Positions 53,053-62,415 of a stretch of DNA of 64,000 bases are shown here, piece by piece. This stretch comes from an uncultured Lachnospiraceae bacterium (GTDB lineage Bacteria; Bacillota; Clostridia; Lachnospirales; Lachnospiraceae), in contig CAMUXE010000006.1 of NCBI GenBank assembly GCA_947164605.1, forward strand, positions 1 through 64,000, written 5' to 3'. The number at the start of each line of letters is the position of its first letter. Positions within the stretch are counted from its first letter, which is position 1. Under the pieces are notes generated by a model. The model was not told where the DNA came from, searched no databases, and worked only from the letters and a program-made list of their open reading frames with translations. The translations under genes and the position numbers were made by a program.

Positions 53053-53187
53053 TGTGTAAGTCCTTTCTGATCAACTTTCTTCTAAAGGTTGATTAAATTA
53101 ATTTATTAGCAACTTTCACATTCTAGCATACTAAATACAAAATACAATAGTAAAAATGTAAAAATTTTGTTTTTTTTAAAAACACCC

Positions 53188-54990
53188 TTAACTCTGTATC
53201 ACTTTCATCTGATAAAAAATACCCTTTTTATCCATCAAGTCGTCAAATGTACCGTACTCGACACATTTGCCGGACTGAATAACAGCTATCTTATCAGCAT
53301 CCTTTATGGTTGAAAGTCTGTGGGCAACTATAAAAGTCGTCCTGTTGCGAGTCAAGTTATTGATAGCCTCCTGAATAAGTTTCTCAGAGATGCTGTCTAG
53401 GGCTGATGTAGCTTCATCAAAAATGATTACGCTTGGATCCCTTACAAGGGCTCTTGCTATAGATACTCTCTGTCTCTGACCGCCAGAGAGCTTGCCTCCA
53501 TGCTCACCAACCTGCGTTTCTAAGCCATCTGGCATTCTTTCAATCAATTCATCAAGATTTGCCGCATGTATAGCACTCTTAAGCCTTTCCTCGCTTATAT
53601 CCTCACAGCCATATATGATATTGTCCCTGAGGCTTCCTGAAAAGAGAATTGAAGACTGAGGAACTACCGCTATCTTCTCCCTGTAAGTTCTAAGATCTAT
53701 ATCTTTAAAGTCCTGACCATCAATAAGGACCTTGCCCTCATCGGCCATTATAAACCCTATTGCCAGGTTAAGAATTGTGGACTTACCAGCGCCTGACTCA
53801 CCCACAAGGGCAATAGTCTCACCCTTCTTTACATGCAAATTCAAATCATCGAGTATAAGCCTGTTACTTCCTGCATACTTGAAATTTACATGCTTGAAAT
53901 CAAACTCACCCTCAACCTTGTCCAGTTTTTTCTTGCCTTCATTCTTTTCGATATCATCATTGAGAAGAACTTCTCCTATAGAATTTACAGACTCAATACC
54001 CTTGGCAATGATAGGTATAAGGGTTACAAAGCTTGAGACCTGATTTACTATTGTGGCAAAGTATGATTGGTAAAGTGTTATATCTCCCGGCAAGATGCTT
54101 CCCTTAAAGGCCAGAATACCAGTGAAGGCCAGACATCCTATCTGGAAGATCTGAAATATTACCCAGCCTACCGATCCAAAGATCTGCTGAATTATGTCAA
54201 GTTTATAGCCTTTCTCAGCCACATTGAAGAGCTGCTCTGAGATTCTTGAAATCTCCTTCTCCTCAAGGGCATGAGCTCTGGTTACAGGAATGAGCTCCAC
54301 CATCTCCATCACCTGGGCTGATGTCTCCTCCATCTCATGTCTAAACTCGTAATTTCTCTTCTTCATGACATTTCTGAAGAAAACCAGAGTCAGGGCCGCA
54401 ATCGGGGTTGTCACTAGGAAAAATGCGAAAACTACCATGCTTCTGGATATGGTTACAGCAAGCGCTATTCCTATATTGAGAAGTATATTGAGCGATGAGA
54501 TTAAGAGCTGGGTCGACAACTGCTCGACCATCTCTACATCTCTGATAATCTTGGAGGAAAGACGACCACTTTGGGTCCCCTTGTGGTATGAGATTGATAA
54601 CTGTTGTAATTTCCTAACCAAGGCCTTTCTCAGGCCAACCTCTGCATACCTTGTTGCTAGAGACTTGTACTTGGTATAGAGGTAATTCATAGGGATATTT
54701 AATACTAAAAGAAATACCATCAAGAGAGACTGAAGTATGACATCTCTCGTTGTATTAGGATTATTGCTTGTCACATCATTGATTATATTAGCTGTGACTA
54801 TAGGTAGAACCCAGACAGGACAGTGTTTTATCAAGAAAAAAAGGACAGCCAGTACAAATTTGTAGTAGTTGCCCTTGTAAATTCTTATCAAAATTATAAG
54901 AGGATGGTTACGGTGCTTTCTGTAGCATTCCGTAAACCATTCCTCGACATTAATCCCTTTAGGTTCTTTCAAATTGAAAGAAGATTTCAT
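53188..54990 (-). CDS. ABC-type exporter (fused permease-ATPase)
   Basis: Protein of 600 residues. Six membrane helices in about 45-330; ATPase with GESGAGKST near 390, LSGGQRQRVSIARAL near 495 and IIFDEATSALD. Type IV exporter of the MsbA/LmrA class. The N-terminal 40 residues are an unusual extension (VEEWFTECYRKH). It begins 10 bases after the GH28 stop, so it is probably expressed with the pectin genes, though its substrate is unknown. TAAGGC is its weak site. Confidence 0.88.
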   Translation of the reverse strand: MKSSFNLKEPKGINVEEWFTECYRKHRNHPLIILIRIYKGNYYKFVLAVLFFLIKHCPVWVLPIVTANIINDVTSNNPNTTRDVILQSLLMVFLLVLNIPMNYLYTKYKSLATRYAEVGLRKALVRKLQQLSISYHKGTQSGRLSSKIIRDVEMVEQLSTQLLISSLNILLNIGIALAVTISRSMVVFAFFLVTTPIAALTLVFFRNVMKKRNYEFRHEMEETSAQVMEMVELIPVTRAHALEEKEISRISEQLFNVAEKGYKLDIIQQIFGSVGWVIFQIFQIGCLAFTGILAFKGSILPGDITLYQSYFATIVNQVSSFVTLIPIIAKGIESVNSIGEVLLNDDIEKNEGKKKLDKVEGEFDFKHVNFKYAGSNRLILDDLNLHVKKGETIALVGESGAGKSTILNLAIGFIMADEGKVLIDGQDFKDIDLRTYREKIAVVPQSSILFSGSLRDNIIYGCEDISEERLKSAIHAANLDELIERMPDGLETQVGEHGGKLSGGQRQRVSIARALVRDPSVIIFDEATSALDSISEKLIQEAINNLTRNRTTFIVAHRLSTIKDADKIAVIQSGKCVEYGTFDDLMDKKGIFYQMKVIQS

Positions 54991-55000
54991 AATTTATGCC

Positions 55001-56554
55001 TTATCTGATAATTTCATCAACATTTTCAGCTATGATAGCCTCACCATCATTGCCTTCAATATTAACATTCTTAAGTACCAACTTTTTAACATTGCAAGCT
55101 ATAAGGCCCTGACGTGAAGCCTCGTCACAACCAAGCATCATTGCAGCCACACCTGGCTTTGCATCCTCAGCATAAGAGAAATTGATATTCTCAAATGTGA
55201 GCTCCTCAATCTTGCTCTCTGGAAGGCCATAGATATAAGTACCTGCTACATGGCAATTCTTAGCATCAATATTCTTAAATGTAAGTCTCTTGATTGCTGG
55301 TGTTCTGTCATCAACAGGAAGGGCCTTTCTTGTGCCTACATACTCTGTTCTTCCGTCTGGATCGCAGAAGTAGAAGCTGTTTACAACAAATGGAGTCATA
55401 ACCTGATCCATGTCAATATTTTCAAATGAGATATCATCAAGAACTGACAACTTACCTCTTCCTCTTCTAGTCTTAACTCTGAGGCCTCTGTCAGTATTCA
55501 TAAAGAGGCAATCCTTGATATGTACATCGCACACACCAGCGGCGATCTCACTTCCTACTGTCACTGCACCGTGTCCATCTCTCATGCAGCACTGGCGAAC
55601 TACCATGTTAGATGTTGGTGTCTGGTACTTCTTAGCCTGATAGATCTTACCAGACTTGATTGCTATACAGTCATCACCTACTGAGATGTATGTTCCAAGA
55701 ACAAGTACATCTGTACAGCTCTCTGGATCAAGTCCATCTGTATTGTGCGAGTTAGCTGGATTCTTAATCTTTATATCAATGAATTTGAGGTGTCTGCTGA
55801 AATATGGGTGAATAGTCCAAGATGGAGAATTCTGTACAGTTACGCCCTGCATTGTGACGTGATCACAATTATTGATAAAGAAGAGTCTTGGTCTCCAAGC
55901 TATATTTCTCACCTTGCAGTTATTCCACCAGTTCTCGAAATTTGTGTTTCCTTCAATCACGCCCTGACCGGTAATAACAACATTGGACACGTTGATACCG
56001 CATACTATTGCGGAAAATGTATCCATTGGATTACCTTCCCAGCTGCCGAGATTATATTCCTTTGTCTCGTCATATGACTGAATCTCACCCGGAAGAATTG
56101 GGAATTTCTCTCTATCTGTGTAAGCTGACAACTTAGCTCCCTTAGCTAATTCAAGCACTAAATCACTCTTTAAGAAGATGCTAGAAATCATATATGTTCC
56201 AGCTGGAACAAGTACTCTGGAATTTGCTGGTGCTGCCATAATTGCACACTGGATAGCATTGGTATCATCATGCTTTCCATCGCCATAAGCGCCGAAATCT
56301 ATTACATTGAGAGTTACAAATTCGTAATCTGTCTTGAAGTCTACTCTTCCAACTTCTTTGCCTTCCATAAGGGCCACTACGCTATAGTCTGTATCAGGCT
56401 TTAAATCATAGATGGAGGTAACTGTTGTCTCAGTCTCAATCTTTCTAACATCATTTACAATGAGCTCATACTTCTTATCTGAATAGTACTTACCAGCCTC
56501 AGTAAGTTCAACTACCGCACTTCTGCCTGTTTTAAACACAAGATTTAATTCCAT
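55001..56554 (-). CDS. GH28 polygalacturonase, cytoplasmic
   Basis: Protein of 517 residues. An N-terminal fibronectin-like part (1-85) is followed by a right-handed beta helix. GH28 catalytic pieces are present: SHNTDGLDPES, GDDCIAIKSG, HGAVTVGSE and RGLRVKTRRGRG (NTD, DD, GHG and RxK). No signal peptide, so it likely cuts imported oligogalacturonides from an end. ATG at 56554 has GGAGG 5 bases upstream and overlaps the previous gene's end region. Confidence 0.9.
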   Translation of the reverse strand: MELNLVFKTGRSAVVELTEAGKYYSDKKYELIVNDVRKIETETTVTSIYDLKPDTDYSVVALMEGKEVGRVDFKTDYEFVTLNVIDFGAYGDGKHDDTNAIQCAIMAAPANSRVLVPAGTYMISSIFLKSDLVLELAKGAKLSAYTDREKFPILPGEIQSYDETKEYNLGSWEGNPMDTFSAIVCGINVSNVVITGQGVIEGNTNFENWWNNCKVRNIAWRPRLFFINNCDHVTMQGVTVQNSPSWTIHPYFSRHLKFIDIKIKNPANSHNTDGLDPESCTDVLVLGTYISVGDDCIAIKSGKIYQAKKYQTPTSNMVVRQCCMRDGHGAVTVGSEIAAGVCDVHIKDCLFMNTDRGLRVKTRRGRGKLSVLDDISFENIDMDQVMTPFVVNSFYFCDPDGRTEYVGTRKALPVDDRTPAIKRLTFKNIDAKNCHVAGTYIYGLPESKIEELTFENINFSYAEDAKPGVAAMMLGCDEASRQGLIACNVKKLVLKNVNIEGNDGEAIIAENVDEIIR

Positions 56555-56565
56555 ATCTTCCTCCA

Positions 56566-57432
56566 TCAGTCATTAACTACTAAATCAATATTTCTGCCAT
56601 AATCCTGGTATTTTCTAGTCTTCAAGCTCTCAACATAAGAAATCAGAGCAATCTCAAGACTCTTTGTATCCTCTACATCTTCAACCTTAGTAAATAAGCT
56701 ATCTGCAACTTCTTCGTACTTCTCAGCTAAAACAAGCTTCATACGGCAAGCCTTGTAGATTCCATATGCAGCTAAATTTGCCGCATTTGCGTCATCTTCC
56801 TTGCTATAGCCCTTTTCCTTTATATCTGCTATAACTTTTCTAGCATATCCTCTCAACTCGTCAAATATTTCATAGAGCTGCTGGCTTGTGTTCTCGCATG
56901 TATCAAGAAGGCAAGCAAGCATTGTGCTCGCATCCATAAAGTTCTTATCTGACTTCTCATATACATCATTAAAATATGCTCTCACCTGGGCGATAGCATC
57001 ATTATAGTGCTCCTTCTTGCCATCGAGTGACTCGTAATTCATGTAGAATGGGTAAATCTCGTATGCCTGCCATGGAGTCAATTTTCCATCTTTAGCAACA
57101 AAGTGGCCCAATTCAGAGCGATCCTGCTTAAAAAGATTTGCCGCAATTCTTATGGCCTGATTTCTCAATTCCTCATCCTGTTTTATAGCATAGGCCTTGT
57201 AGAGAGCGTTGCCCAATCCATATACGCAGACGCAGTCGCCTAAGCCTGCCTTTAAGTCTTCATTTGCAATTGTGAGGAATTTGTTTAAATCCTTCTCAAC
57301 TGTCTCATCACCAGCCAGATCATAGAGAGCGCAAAGTGAGCTTATAACTCTTGCATAGTCTCTTTTTGTCTTTATTTCTACCTTAGAAATGCTCTCAAGA
57401 AGCATATTTTCGTACTTAATATCTCTTATCAC
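56566..57432 (-). CDS. GH105/GH88-like helical protein, possibly unsaturated rhamnogalacturonyl hydrolase-like
   Basis: Protein of 288 residues, nearly all helical. GHFVAKDGKLTPWQAYEIYP, then PFYMNYESLDGKKEHY resembles the (alpha/alpha)6 barrels of GH88/GH105. The family is usually 340-380 residues and the catalytic Asp pair is not clear, so it may be trimmed or divergent. It lies between the GH28 and GH43 genes and abuts GH28, supporting a pectin role. Confidence 0.5.
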   Translation of the reverse strand: MIRDIKYENMLLESISKVEIKTKRDYARVISSLCALYDLAGDETVEKDLNKFLTIANEDLKAGLGDCVCVYGLGNALYKAYAIKQDEELRNQAIRIAANLFKQDRSELGHFVAKDGKLTPWQAYEIYPFYMNYESLDGKKEHYNDAIAQVRAYFNDVYEKSDKNFMDASTMLACLLDTCENTSQQLYEIFDELRGYARKVIADIKEKGYSKEDDANAANLAAYGIYKACRMKLVLAEKYEEVADSLFTKVEDVEDTKSLEIALISYVESLKTRKYQDYGRNIDLVVND

Positions 57433-57480
57433 TGTGTCTTCTCCTTTTATTTTTTAGGCCTGAGGCCCTATTTTAACCTT

Positions 57481-59433
57481 TTAAAGTGCTTTATATTCGA
57501 AGCTGTCAAACTCGCCATATATGACATCAGTCTGCTCTTCTCCATTTTCGTCCTTATATTTACCCTTGTCTGCAGCATGAGCATACATTCCAAGGCATAG
57601 GCCTGTAAATCTCTTGCCCTTATTCAAGCCCTCATCAGAAAGATAGCTTGCATCCTCAACTGTATCAATATAGGTGTAATCAAGGCCGTCATAACTCATA
57701 AAGAATTGTCTCTTTAGCTTATTTACTACCATCTTAAGGTAGATAAACTCCTGGGAAGGGTCTATCAAGACTGGTTTTCTTGGTCTTGATCCGTCTATGT
57801 ATTCCTCTATCATTAGTTTTAATACTGGTTTTGGATCCTCCTTGGCAAATACTCCAAACTTGAGGTAGGTATTTTCATCGTAATAGCTGATCATACCCAC
57901 ATCCTGTCCCGGATAAATATCAGGCATTTTCATCTTAACAATAGCCTCAAACTTCATATCTTCCTGTCTTCTGAGGAGCATATTTTTTGCATGAATTGAA
58001 TTCATGTCATATCTGCTTCCCTTAATATAAAGGATTGAGTCAAGCAAGGATATTCCATCTTCTTCTGGAGCTCTGGCAAATATCCAGCAAGGCTTTATAT
58101 AATTGTCCTCGAAGTCATCAAAATATGTATTTTCATATATTGTCTCTGGAAGATTAGGTTTTATCTGTAAGACTGATGGGCCATCTAAGTTATTTACAAT
58201 AGGCCAGCCATCTGGTGTCCAGGTTACTGGGTCTAATGCCGTCTCTCTTCCGAGAACTGTAAACTTGCCATCTATACTTCTTCCACAAAGATAAACCATG
58301 TACCACTGGCCATTCTGAGTCTGAACTATCTGTCCATGACCACATCTTTGTATCATGGCCCCAGTATCCTTCTGGGTCATAATTGGATTATATGGACATG
58401 GCTCATAAACTCCCATTAGTTCGCGGCTTCTGGCAACTGTTACTCTGTGAAGAGGGCCTGTGCCTCCCTCAGCCAAAAACAGGTAATAATATCCATCTTT
58501 TTGTATGATTCTTGGTCCCTCTGGTGCTCTCTTAAAATCCCCATAATATAGTAATTTATCATCACCAATCTTTTCAGTTGCGTCCTCACTGATTTCAAAA
58601 ATTCTTGCTCCCCTGTTGAGCAGCATATATCTTCTTCCATCAGAATCATTGAAAATAGATGGATCTATACCCTCTACATCTATATAGCTAGGCTCTGAGT
58701 ATGGACCTTCAGGCCTTTCTGAGCTCACAACTACCTGTCTTCTTCTCATAGACTTTGGATCATCATTGTTTAACCTATAAGTAACTGCTATATAAAACTT
58801 GCCCTTATAGTAAGATATATCTGGAGCCCAGTATCCGCGGCCTCCGTTTAAATCATCCAAGCCAGCCCATTCTGGGTTTGTTATGGCATAGCCAATTACA
58901 TGCCAATGTACCAAATCCTTGGAATGTGAGATAGGAATACAAGGAAAATAGACAAATGATGAATTTGCCATATAGTAATCGTCATTGACCCTAACTATTG
59001 ATGGATCAGGATAGAAACCTGTTCTTATAGGATTTCTGTAGAGTCTTGAATATGGCGCTCCTATGACATCTTCAAAATACTCCTGCAAGTCAAAATACTT
59101 GTTCTCATGAGCTATATCTATAGGTGTTATAAGATTTAAATCGCCCTCCACAGGTGACAAGCCAGCCCTCTCAACCAAGTACTTGCAGGCATCTTTGCTG
59201 CCAGACATAGCTGCATAGTGCAAAAGGCTTCTGTGATTCTTTTCCCTATCACACAAGTTCAGTCCTGTATGTTCAACTATATACTTTATTAATCTTACAT
59301 CGCCGGTCTTTGCTATGTAATAGGACATCTCTATTCCATCGTCCAAATCAAACAAAGCCGAAGGTTCATGAGTTAAGATATCTACTATCTCATCATAATT
59401 TTCAATGTAAATTGCGTCTTTTAATGACCTCAT
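57481..59433 (-). CDS. Ankyrin-repeat / GH43 glycosidase fusion
   Basis: Protein of 650 residues. Residues 1-122 hold three ankyrin-like repeats (for example HRSLLHYAAMSGSKDACKYL). From about 132 a GH43 five-blade propeller: GFYPDPSIV (Asp143), VEGIDPSIF and APEGPRI (catalytic Glu), then a C-terminal concanavalin-like domain (about 460-650). No signal peptide. Relatives act as arabinofuranosidases or xylosidases on imported oligosaccharides. Ankyrin repeats on a bacterial glycosidase are unusual and may tether it to a partner. Confidence 0.85.
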   Translation of the reverse strand: MRSLKDAIYIENYDEIVDILTHEPSALFDLDDGIEMSYYIAKTGDVRLIKYIVEHTGLNLCDREKNHRSLLHYAAMSGSKDACKYLVERAGLSPVEGDLNLITPIDIAHENKYFDLQEYFEDVIGAPYSRLYRNPIRTGFYPDPSIVRVNDDYYMANSSFVYFPCIPISHSKDLVHWHVIGYAITNPEWAGLDDLNGGRGYWAPDISYYKGKFYIAVTYRLNNDDPKSMRRRQVVVSSERPEGPYSEPSYIDVEGIDPSIFNDSDGRRYMLLNRGARIFEISEDATEKIGDDKLLYYGDFKRAPEGPRIIQKDGYYYLFLAEGGTGPLHRVTVARSRELMGVYEPCPYNPIMTQKDTGAMIQRCGHGQIVQTQNGQWYMVYLCGRSIDGKFTVLGRETALDPVTWTPDGWPIVNNLDGPSVLQIKPNLPETIYENTYFDDFEDNYIKPCWIFARAPEEDGISLLDSILYIKGSRYDMNSIHAKNMLLRRQEDMKFEAIVKMKMPDIYPGQDVGMISYYDENTYLKFGVFAKEDPKPVLKLMIEEYIDGSRPRKPVLIDPSQEFIYLKMVVNKLKRQFFMSYDGLDYTYIDTVEDASYLSDEGLNKGKRFTGLCLGMYAHAADKGKYKDENGEEQTDVIYGEFDSFEYKAL

Positions 59434-59566
59434 ATTTTTTCTCCTATTTTTACATTTACTTTTATATGATACTATATCAAGTCCTTTTTTTCTACTTATT
59501 TATTCCTTTATATGGTCAAAATACAGGCTTCTTCCTTATGCCGCAGCTGGCTCGACTTTTTTCTGG

Positions 59567-59685
59567 CTCGCCACTCATTCGCTCCGCGAATATTGTGGCG
59601 AGAGTTTTGTTTTCTTTTTACTGATGTTTTGTTTCCGGCTCTTTCTTGGCTCGCCACTAATTCGCTTCGCGAATATTGTGGCGAG
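59567..59685. repeat. Tandem 36-base hairpins, 83 bp apart
   Basis: CTCGCCAC...ATTCGC..GCGAAT...GTGGCGAG occurs at 59567-59602 and again at 59650-59685, each with T-rich tail. A lone CTCGCCAC is at 59735. The region has no supported gene; a 145-codon frame across it is made of hairpins. Confidence 0.75.
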
Positions 59686-59750
59686 GTTTTTCGCTTTCTT
59701 TTTTCTGATGTTTGCTGATTTCTTCCTTTCTGCCCTCGCCACGCACCTTC

Positions 59751-59879
59751 GCAGACGCTATGCGTCTGCTCATGATGCGGCTTCGCCGCATACTTAAAAA
59801 AGCCCCCAAAAATCCCACCTTGCAAGCAAGCTTGCGGTGTGATTTTTAGGGGTTTTTTGTGCGTGGCTCGGCTACGCAC
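59751..59879. other. Run of four further hairpins in the 508-base gap
   Basis: GCAGACGC/GCGTCTGC at 59751-59769, ATGCGGC/GCCGCAT at 59775-59791, CCCC.AAAAATC/GATTTTT.GGGG at 59804-59852 with T runs on both strands, and GTGCGT/ACGCAC at 59859-59879. Dense REP-like palindromes. Confidence 0.7.
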
Positions 59880-59885
59880 AAAAAA

Positions 59886-59907
59886 CCCAGTGTCCGAGGA
59901 CACTGGG
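59886..59907 (-). terminator. Terminator of the sugar ABC operon
   Basis: Perfect 10-bp stem CCCAGTGTCC with GA loop; six Ts on the minus strand; 35 bases past the permease stop. Confidence 0.85.
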
Positions 59908-59941
59908 GAAATTGATTTTTTGATTTGATACCGAAGTAGGA

Positions 59942-60805
59942 TCACTCCTTAACGGCACCGATGTTAACACCCTGTACAAAGTACTTCTGGCAGAATGGGT
60001 AGATAATAGCGAATGGAAGAATAGCTACTATTACGGCTGCTGAAGCAATTGTATTTGGATCTACTGAATCATCGTTAGGGATATCTGAATCCATAACCAT
60101 ATTACGAAGCTTGATCTGGAAGTTGAACAAGTTGTTGTTTGTAATGTAAATCTTGAAGTTTGTGTAATCATTCCAGAAAGCAACGGCGAACATAAGACCA
60201 ATTGATGCAAGAGCTGCCTTTGAAAGAGGAAGTACGATCTGAACGAAAATTCTCATTGGAGAACATCCGTCGATCTCAGCAGCTTCAAACAAGGCTTCAG
60301 GTATACCTTCGAAGAAGTTTCTCATCAATACCAGATTATAACAGTTAATTGACATTGGAAGAATTACAGCCCAAAGTGTGTTAAGTAAGTGGAGATTCTT
60401 CATTACGAGGAACTTAGGAATCATACCACCATCGAAAATCATTGTGAAGAGGAGCATGTAAGCGAAGAAATTTCTACCTGGCATCTCCCACTGAATTAAT
60501 ACATAACCACCAAGTGTTACAAGTAAAAGACCCATAAATGTACCGATTAATGTAACGACACATGAAATGAGGAATGGTCTGTAGAGAGCAGCTCTCTTAA
60601 AAATTGCTCCATATCCACCTAATGTGAATGAAGAAGGAACCCATCTAAAGCTATATGCTGAAGATGCATCCAATGAATCGATAATGACCTTCCAAATTGG
60701 AAGCATAATTGCTAATGAAATCAAGATGAATACAAGTCCATTAACAAGTGGGAAGATCTTGAATTTTTTCTTGTGTTTTACCACAGTAACTGTATTGTCA
60801 CTCAT
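59942..60805 (-). CDS. Sugar ABC transporter permease (LplC/YtcP type)
   Basis: Protein of 287 residues with six membrane helices. EAA loop EALFEAAEIDGCSPMRIF near residue 180 contacts the shared ATPase. YtcP-like permeases import oligosaccharides such as rhamnogalacturonides. 16 bases after the LplB-like gene. No ATPase gene here, so an MsmX-like general one is presumed. Confidence 0.9.
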   Translation of the reverse strand: MSDNTVTVVKHKKKFKIFPLVNGLVFILISLAIMLPIWKVIIDSLDASSAYSFRWVPSSFTLGGYGAIFKRAALYRPFLISCVVTLIGTFMGLLLVTLGGYVLIQWEMPGRNFFAYMLLFTMIFDGGMIPKFLVMKNLHLLNTLWAVILPMSINCYNLVLMRNFFEGIPEALFEAAEIDGCSPMRIFVQIVLPLSKAALASIGLMFAVAFWNDYTNFKIYITNNNLFNFQIKLRNMVMDSDIPNDDSVDPNTIASAAVIVAILPFAIIYPFCQKYFVQGVNIGAVKE

Positions 60806-60821
60806 TTTTTAATGACCCTCC

Positions 60822-62285
60822 TTATACAATACCACGTCCACGGACCTTCTTACTTAAAAAGTTACATGTAAGTACAAGAAGCATACCGATGAAAGACTTA
60901 AACAAACCAACTGCAGTTGTATAACCGTAATCTGAGTTACCACTAGAGAATGTCTTGAAGTAAACGTATGTCTGAAGAACCTGACCTACAGAATATACAG
61001 CAGCATTAATTGTTACGAATACTGACTCGAAAAGGTTCATAACCTTAGCGAGGTTAAGGATGAATACAGTGATGATTGTGTTAGCCAATGCAGGAAGTGT
61101 GATGTAAAGTAATCTCTTCCAACGGTTAGCACCATCGATCTGAGCAGCCTCATAAAGATCAGGGCTGATACCAGAAAGTGTAGCAAGGAAGAGGATTGTT
61201 CCCCAACCTGTATCCTTCCAAACGTTCATTACGTAGAAAGTACCTCTCCAGTACTTTGTATCTCCAAGGAAGTAGATAGGCTCATTAATGAGGTTCCACT
61301 TAAGGAGAAGACTGTTAACAACACCTGAAGCGTTAGGATCAAGAATCATCTTAAATACAGATGCTACTACTACCCATGACATGAAGTGAGGTAAGTAAAC
61401 GATTGTCTGTACTGTCTTCTTGAAGCCAAGTGATACGATCTCATTAAGAAGAAGTGAGATAATAACAGCTGCGCCAGTGTTAAGAACTAACTTAGTAATT
61501 GAAAGAATAAGTGTATTTCTGAATGCCTGCCAGAAATATACATCATTTGTGAACATCTGCTTGAAGTGCTTAAGTCCAACATAGTAAGGATCTGTGATTA
61601 CGTATCTTGTGAATGCGTAACGACATCCAAGCATTGGCCAGTAGTAGAATAATACGATCATGATAAATACTGGGATAAACATGATGTAAAATCCTCTGTG
61701 GTAGTACATTGTTGTCCATATACTTCTGTTGATAGAGTTTGTAAGATATTTCTTATCTACTCCAAGATCTTTCTTGAAATATTGTAACACATCGATAAAG
61801 CAACCAACTACTCCAATGATAAGACCAAGAATGAGTAAGACTGAACCTGCTCCAATAACATAGTTTGATCCATTATAACCATCTGAAAGTAATTCTGTTA
61901 ACCTATGTAATGTGAAATTTGTCCTGCTTGTGTATCCCTTAAAGTCAAATGCAACAAATGAAACGATGAAAATGACTGCAGCCAAAGCTGTAGAGATGAA
62001 TGAAAGTTTTTCCTTCTTTAAAACGATAAGGATGATTGATGCTACAAAGCAAAGAATGAAGAGGTACCACATAGCTGGTACACTGATGTTCATGTAGCTG
62101 TATGCATCTGTAATGTCTTCTGTATTCTGAACGAATGGCATCATAGAGCCAATCATTGCAACTACGAGACCTATAATAGCGATTACCTTAAGGCTGCCTT
62201 CTGGCTTATCATTAACTTTAGTGCCGCACTTAGGGCAAACCTTAGCGCGCTTAGGTAATTCTGTATTACAAGATTTGCACTGCAT
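60822..62285 (-). CDS. Sugar ABC permease (LplB type) with N-terminal zinc-ribbon and membrane extension
   Basis: Protein of 487 residues; LplB permeases are about 300. Residues 1-25 form a zinc ribbon (CKSCNTELPKRAKVCPKCG). Residues 33-175 hold about four extra membrane helices. The permease runs from about 190, with EAA loop DLYEAAQIDGANRWKRL. Fusion could couple metal or redox sensing to transport. Followed by LplC. Confidence 0.88.
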   Translation of the reverse strand: MQCKSCNTELPKRAKVCPKCGTKVNDKPEGSLKVIAIIGLVVAMIGSMMPFVQNTEDITDAYSYMNISVPAMWYLFILCFVASIILIVLKKEKLSFISTALAAVIFIVSFVAFDFKGYTSRTNFTLHRLTELLSDGYNGSNYVIGAGSVLLILGLIIGVVGCFIDVLQYFKKDLGVDKKYLTNSINRSIWTTMYYHRGFYIMFIPVFIMIVLFYYWPMLGCRYAFTRYVITDPYYVGLKHFKQMFTNDVYFWQAFRNTLILSITKLVLNTGAAVIISLLLNEIVSLGFKKTVQTIVYLPHFMSWVVVASVFKMILDPNASGVVNSLLLKWNLINEPIYFLGDTKYWRGTFYVMNVWKDTGWGTILFLATLSGISPDLYEAAQIDGANRWKRLLYITLPALANTIITVFILNLAKVMNLFESVFVTINAAVYSVGQVLQTYVYFKTFSSGNSDYGYTTAVGLFKSFIGMLLVLTCNFLSKKVRGRGIV

Positions 62286-62340
62286 TATTCTTTATACCCT
62301 CTTTCCTAAAAATAATTAGTTTATTAGTAAACTAAAAATC

Positions 62341-62381
62341 AGAATCCAGACCGGGCGCAAATGCACCCGGATGAGGATTCT
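62341..62381 (-). terminator. Partial terminator between binding protein and permease genes
   Basis: AGAATCC/GGATTCT and CCGGG/CCCGG arms; minus strand continues with five Ts. Such hairpins raise binding-protein mRNA over permease mRNA. Confidence 0.6.
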
Positions 62382-62415
62382 TATTAAAAATATAATTATA
62401 ACTGATTAGTTAAAA

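Noticed and set aside
59508..59945. 145-codon minus-strand frame
   Set aside because: It is made almost wholly of hairpin and terminator sequence, has no ribosome-binding site and overlaps the permease stop.
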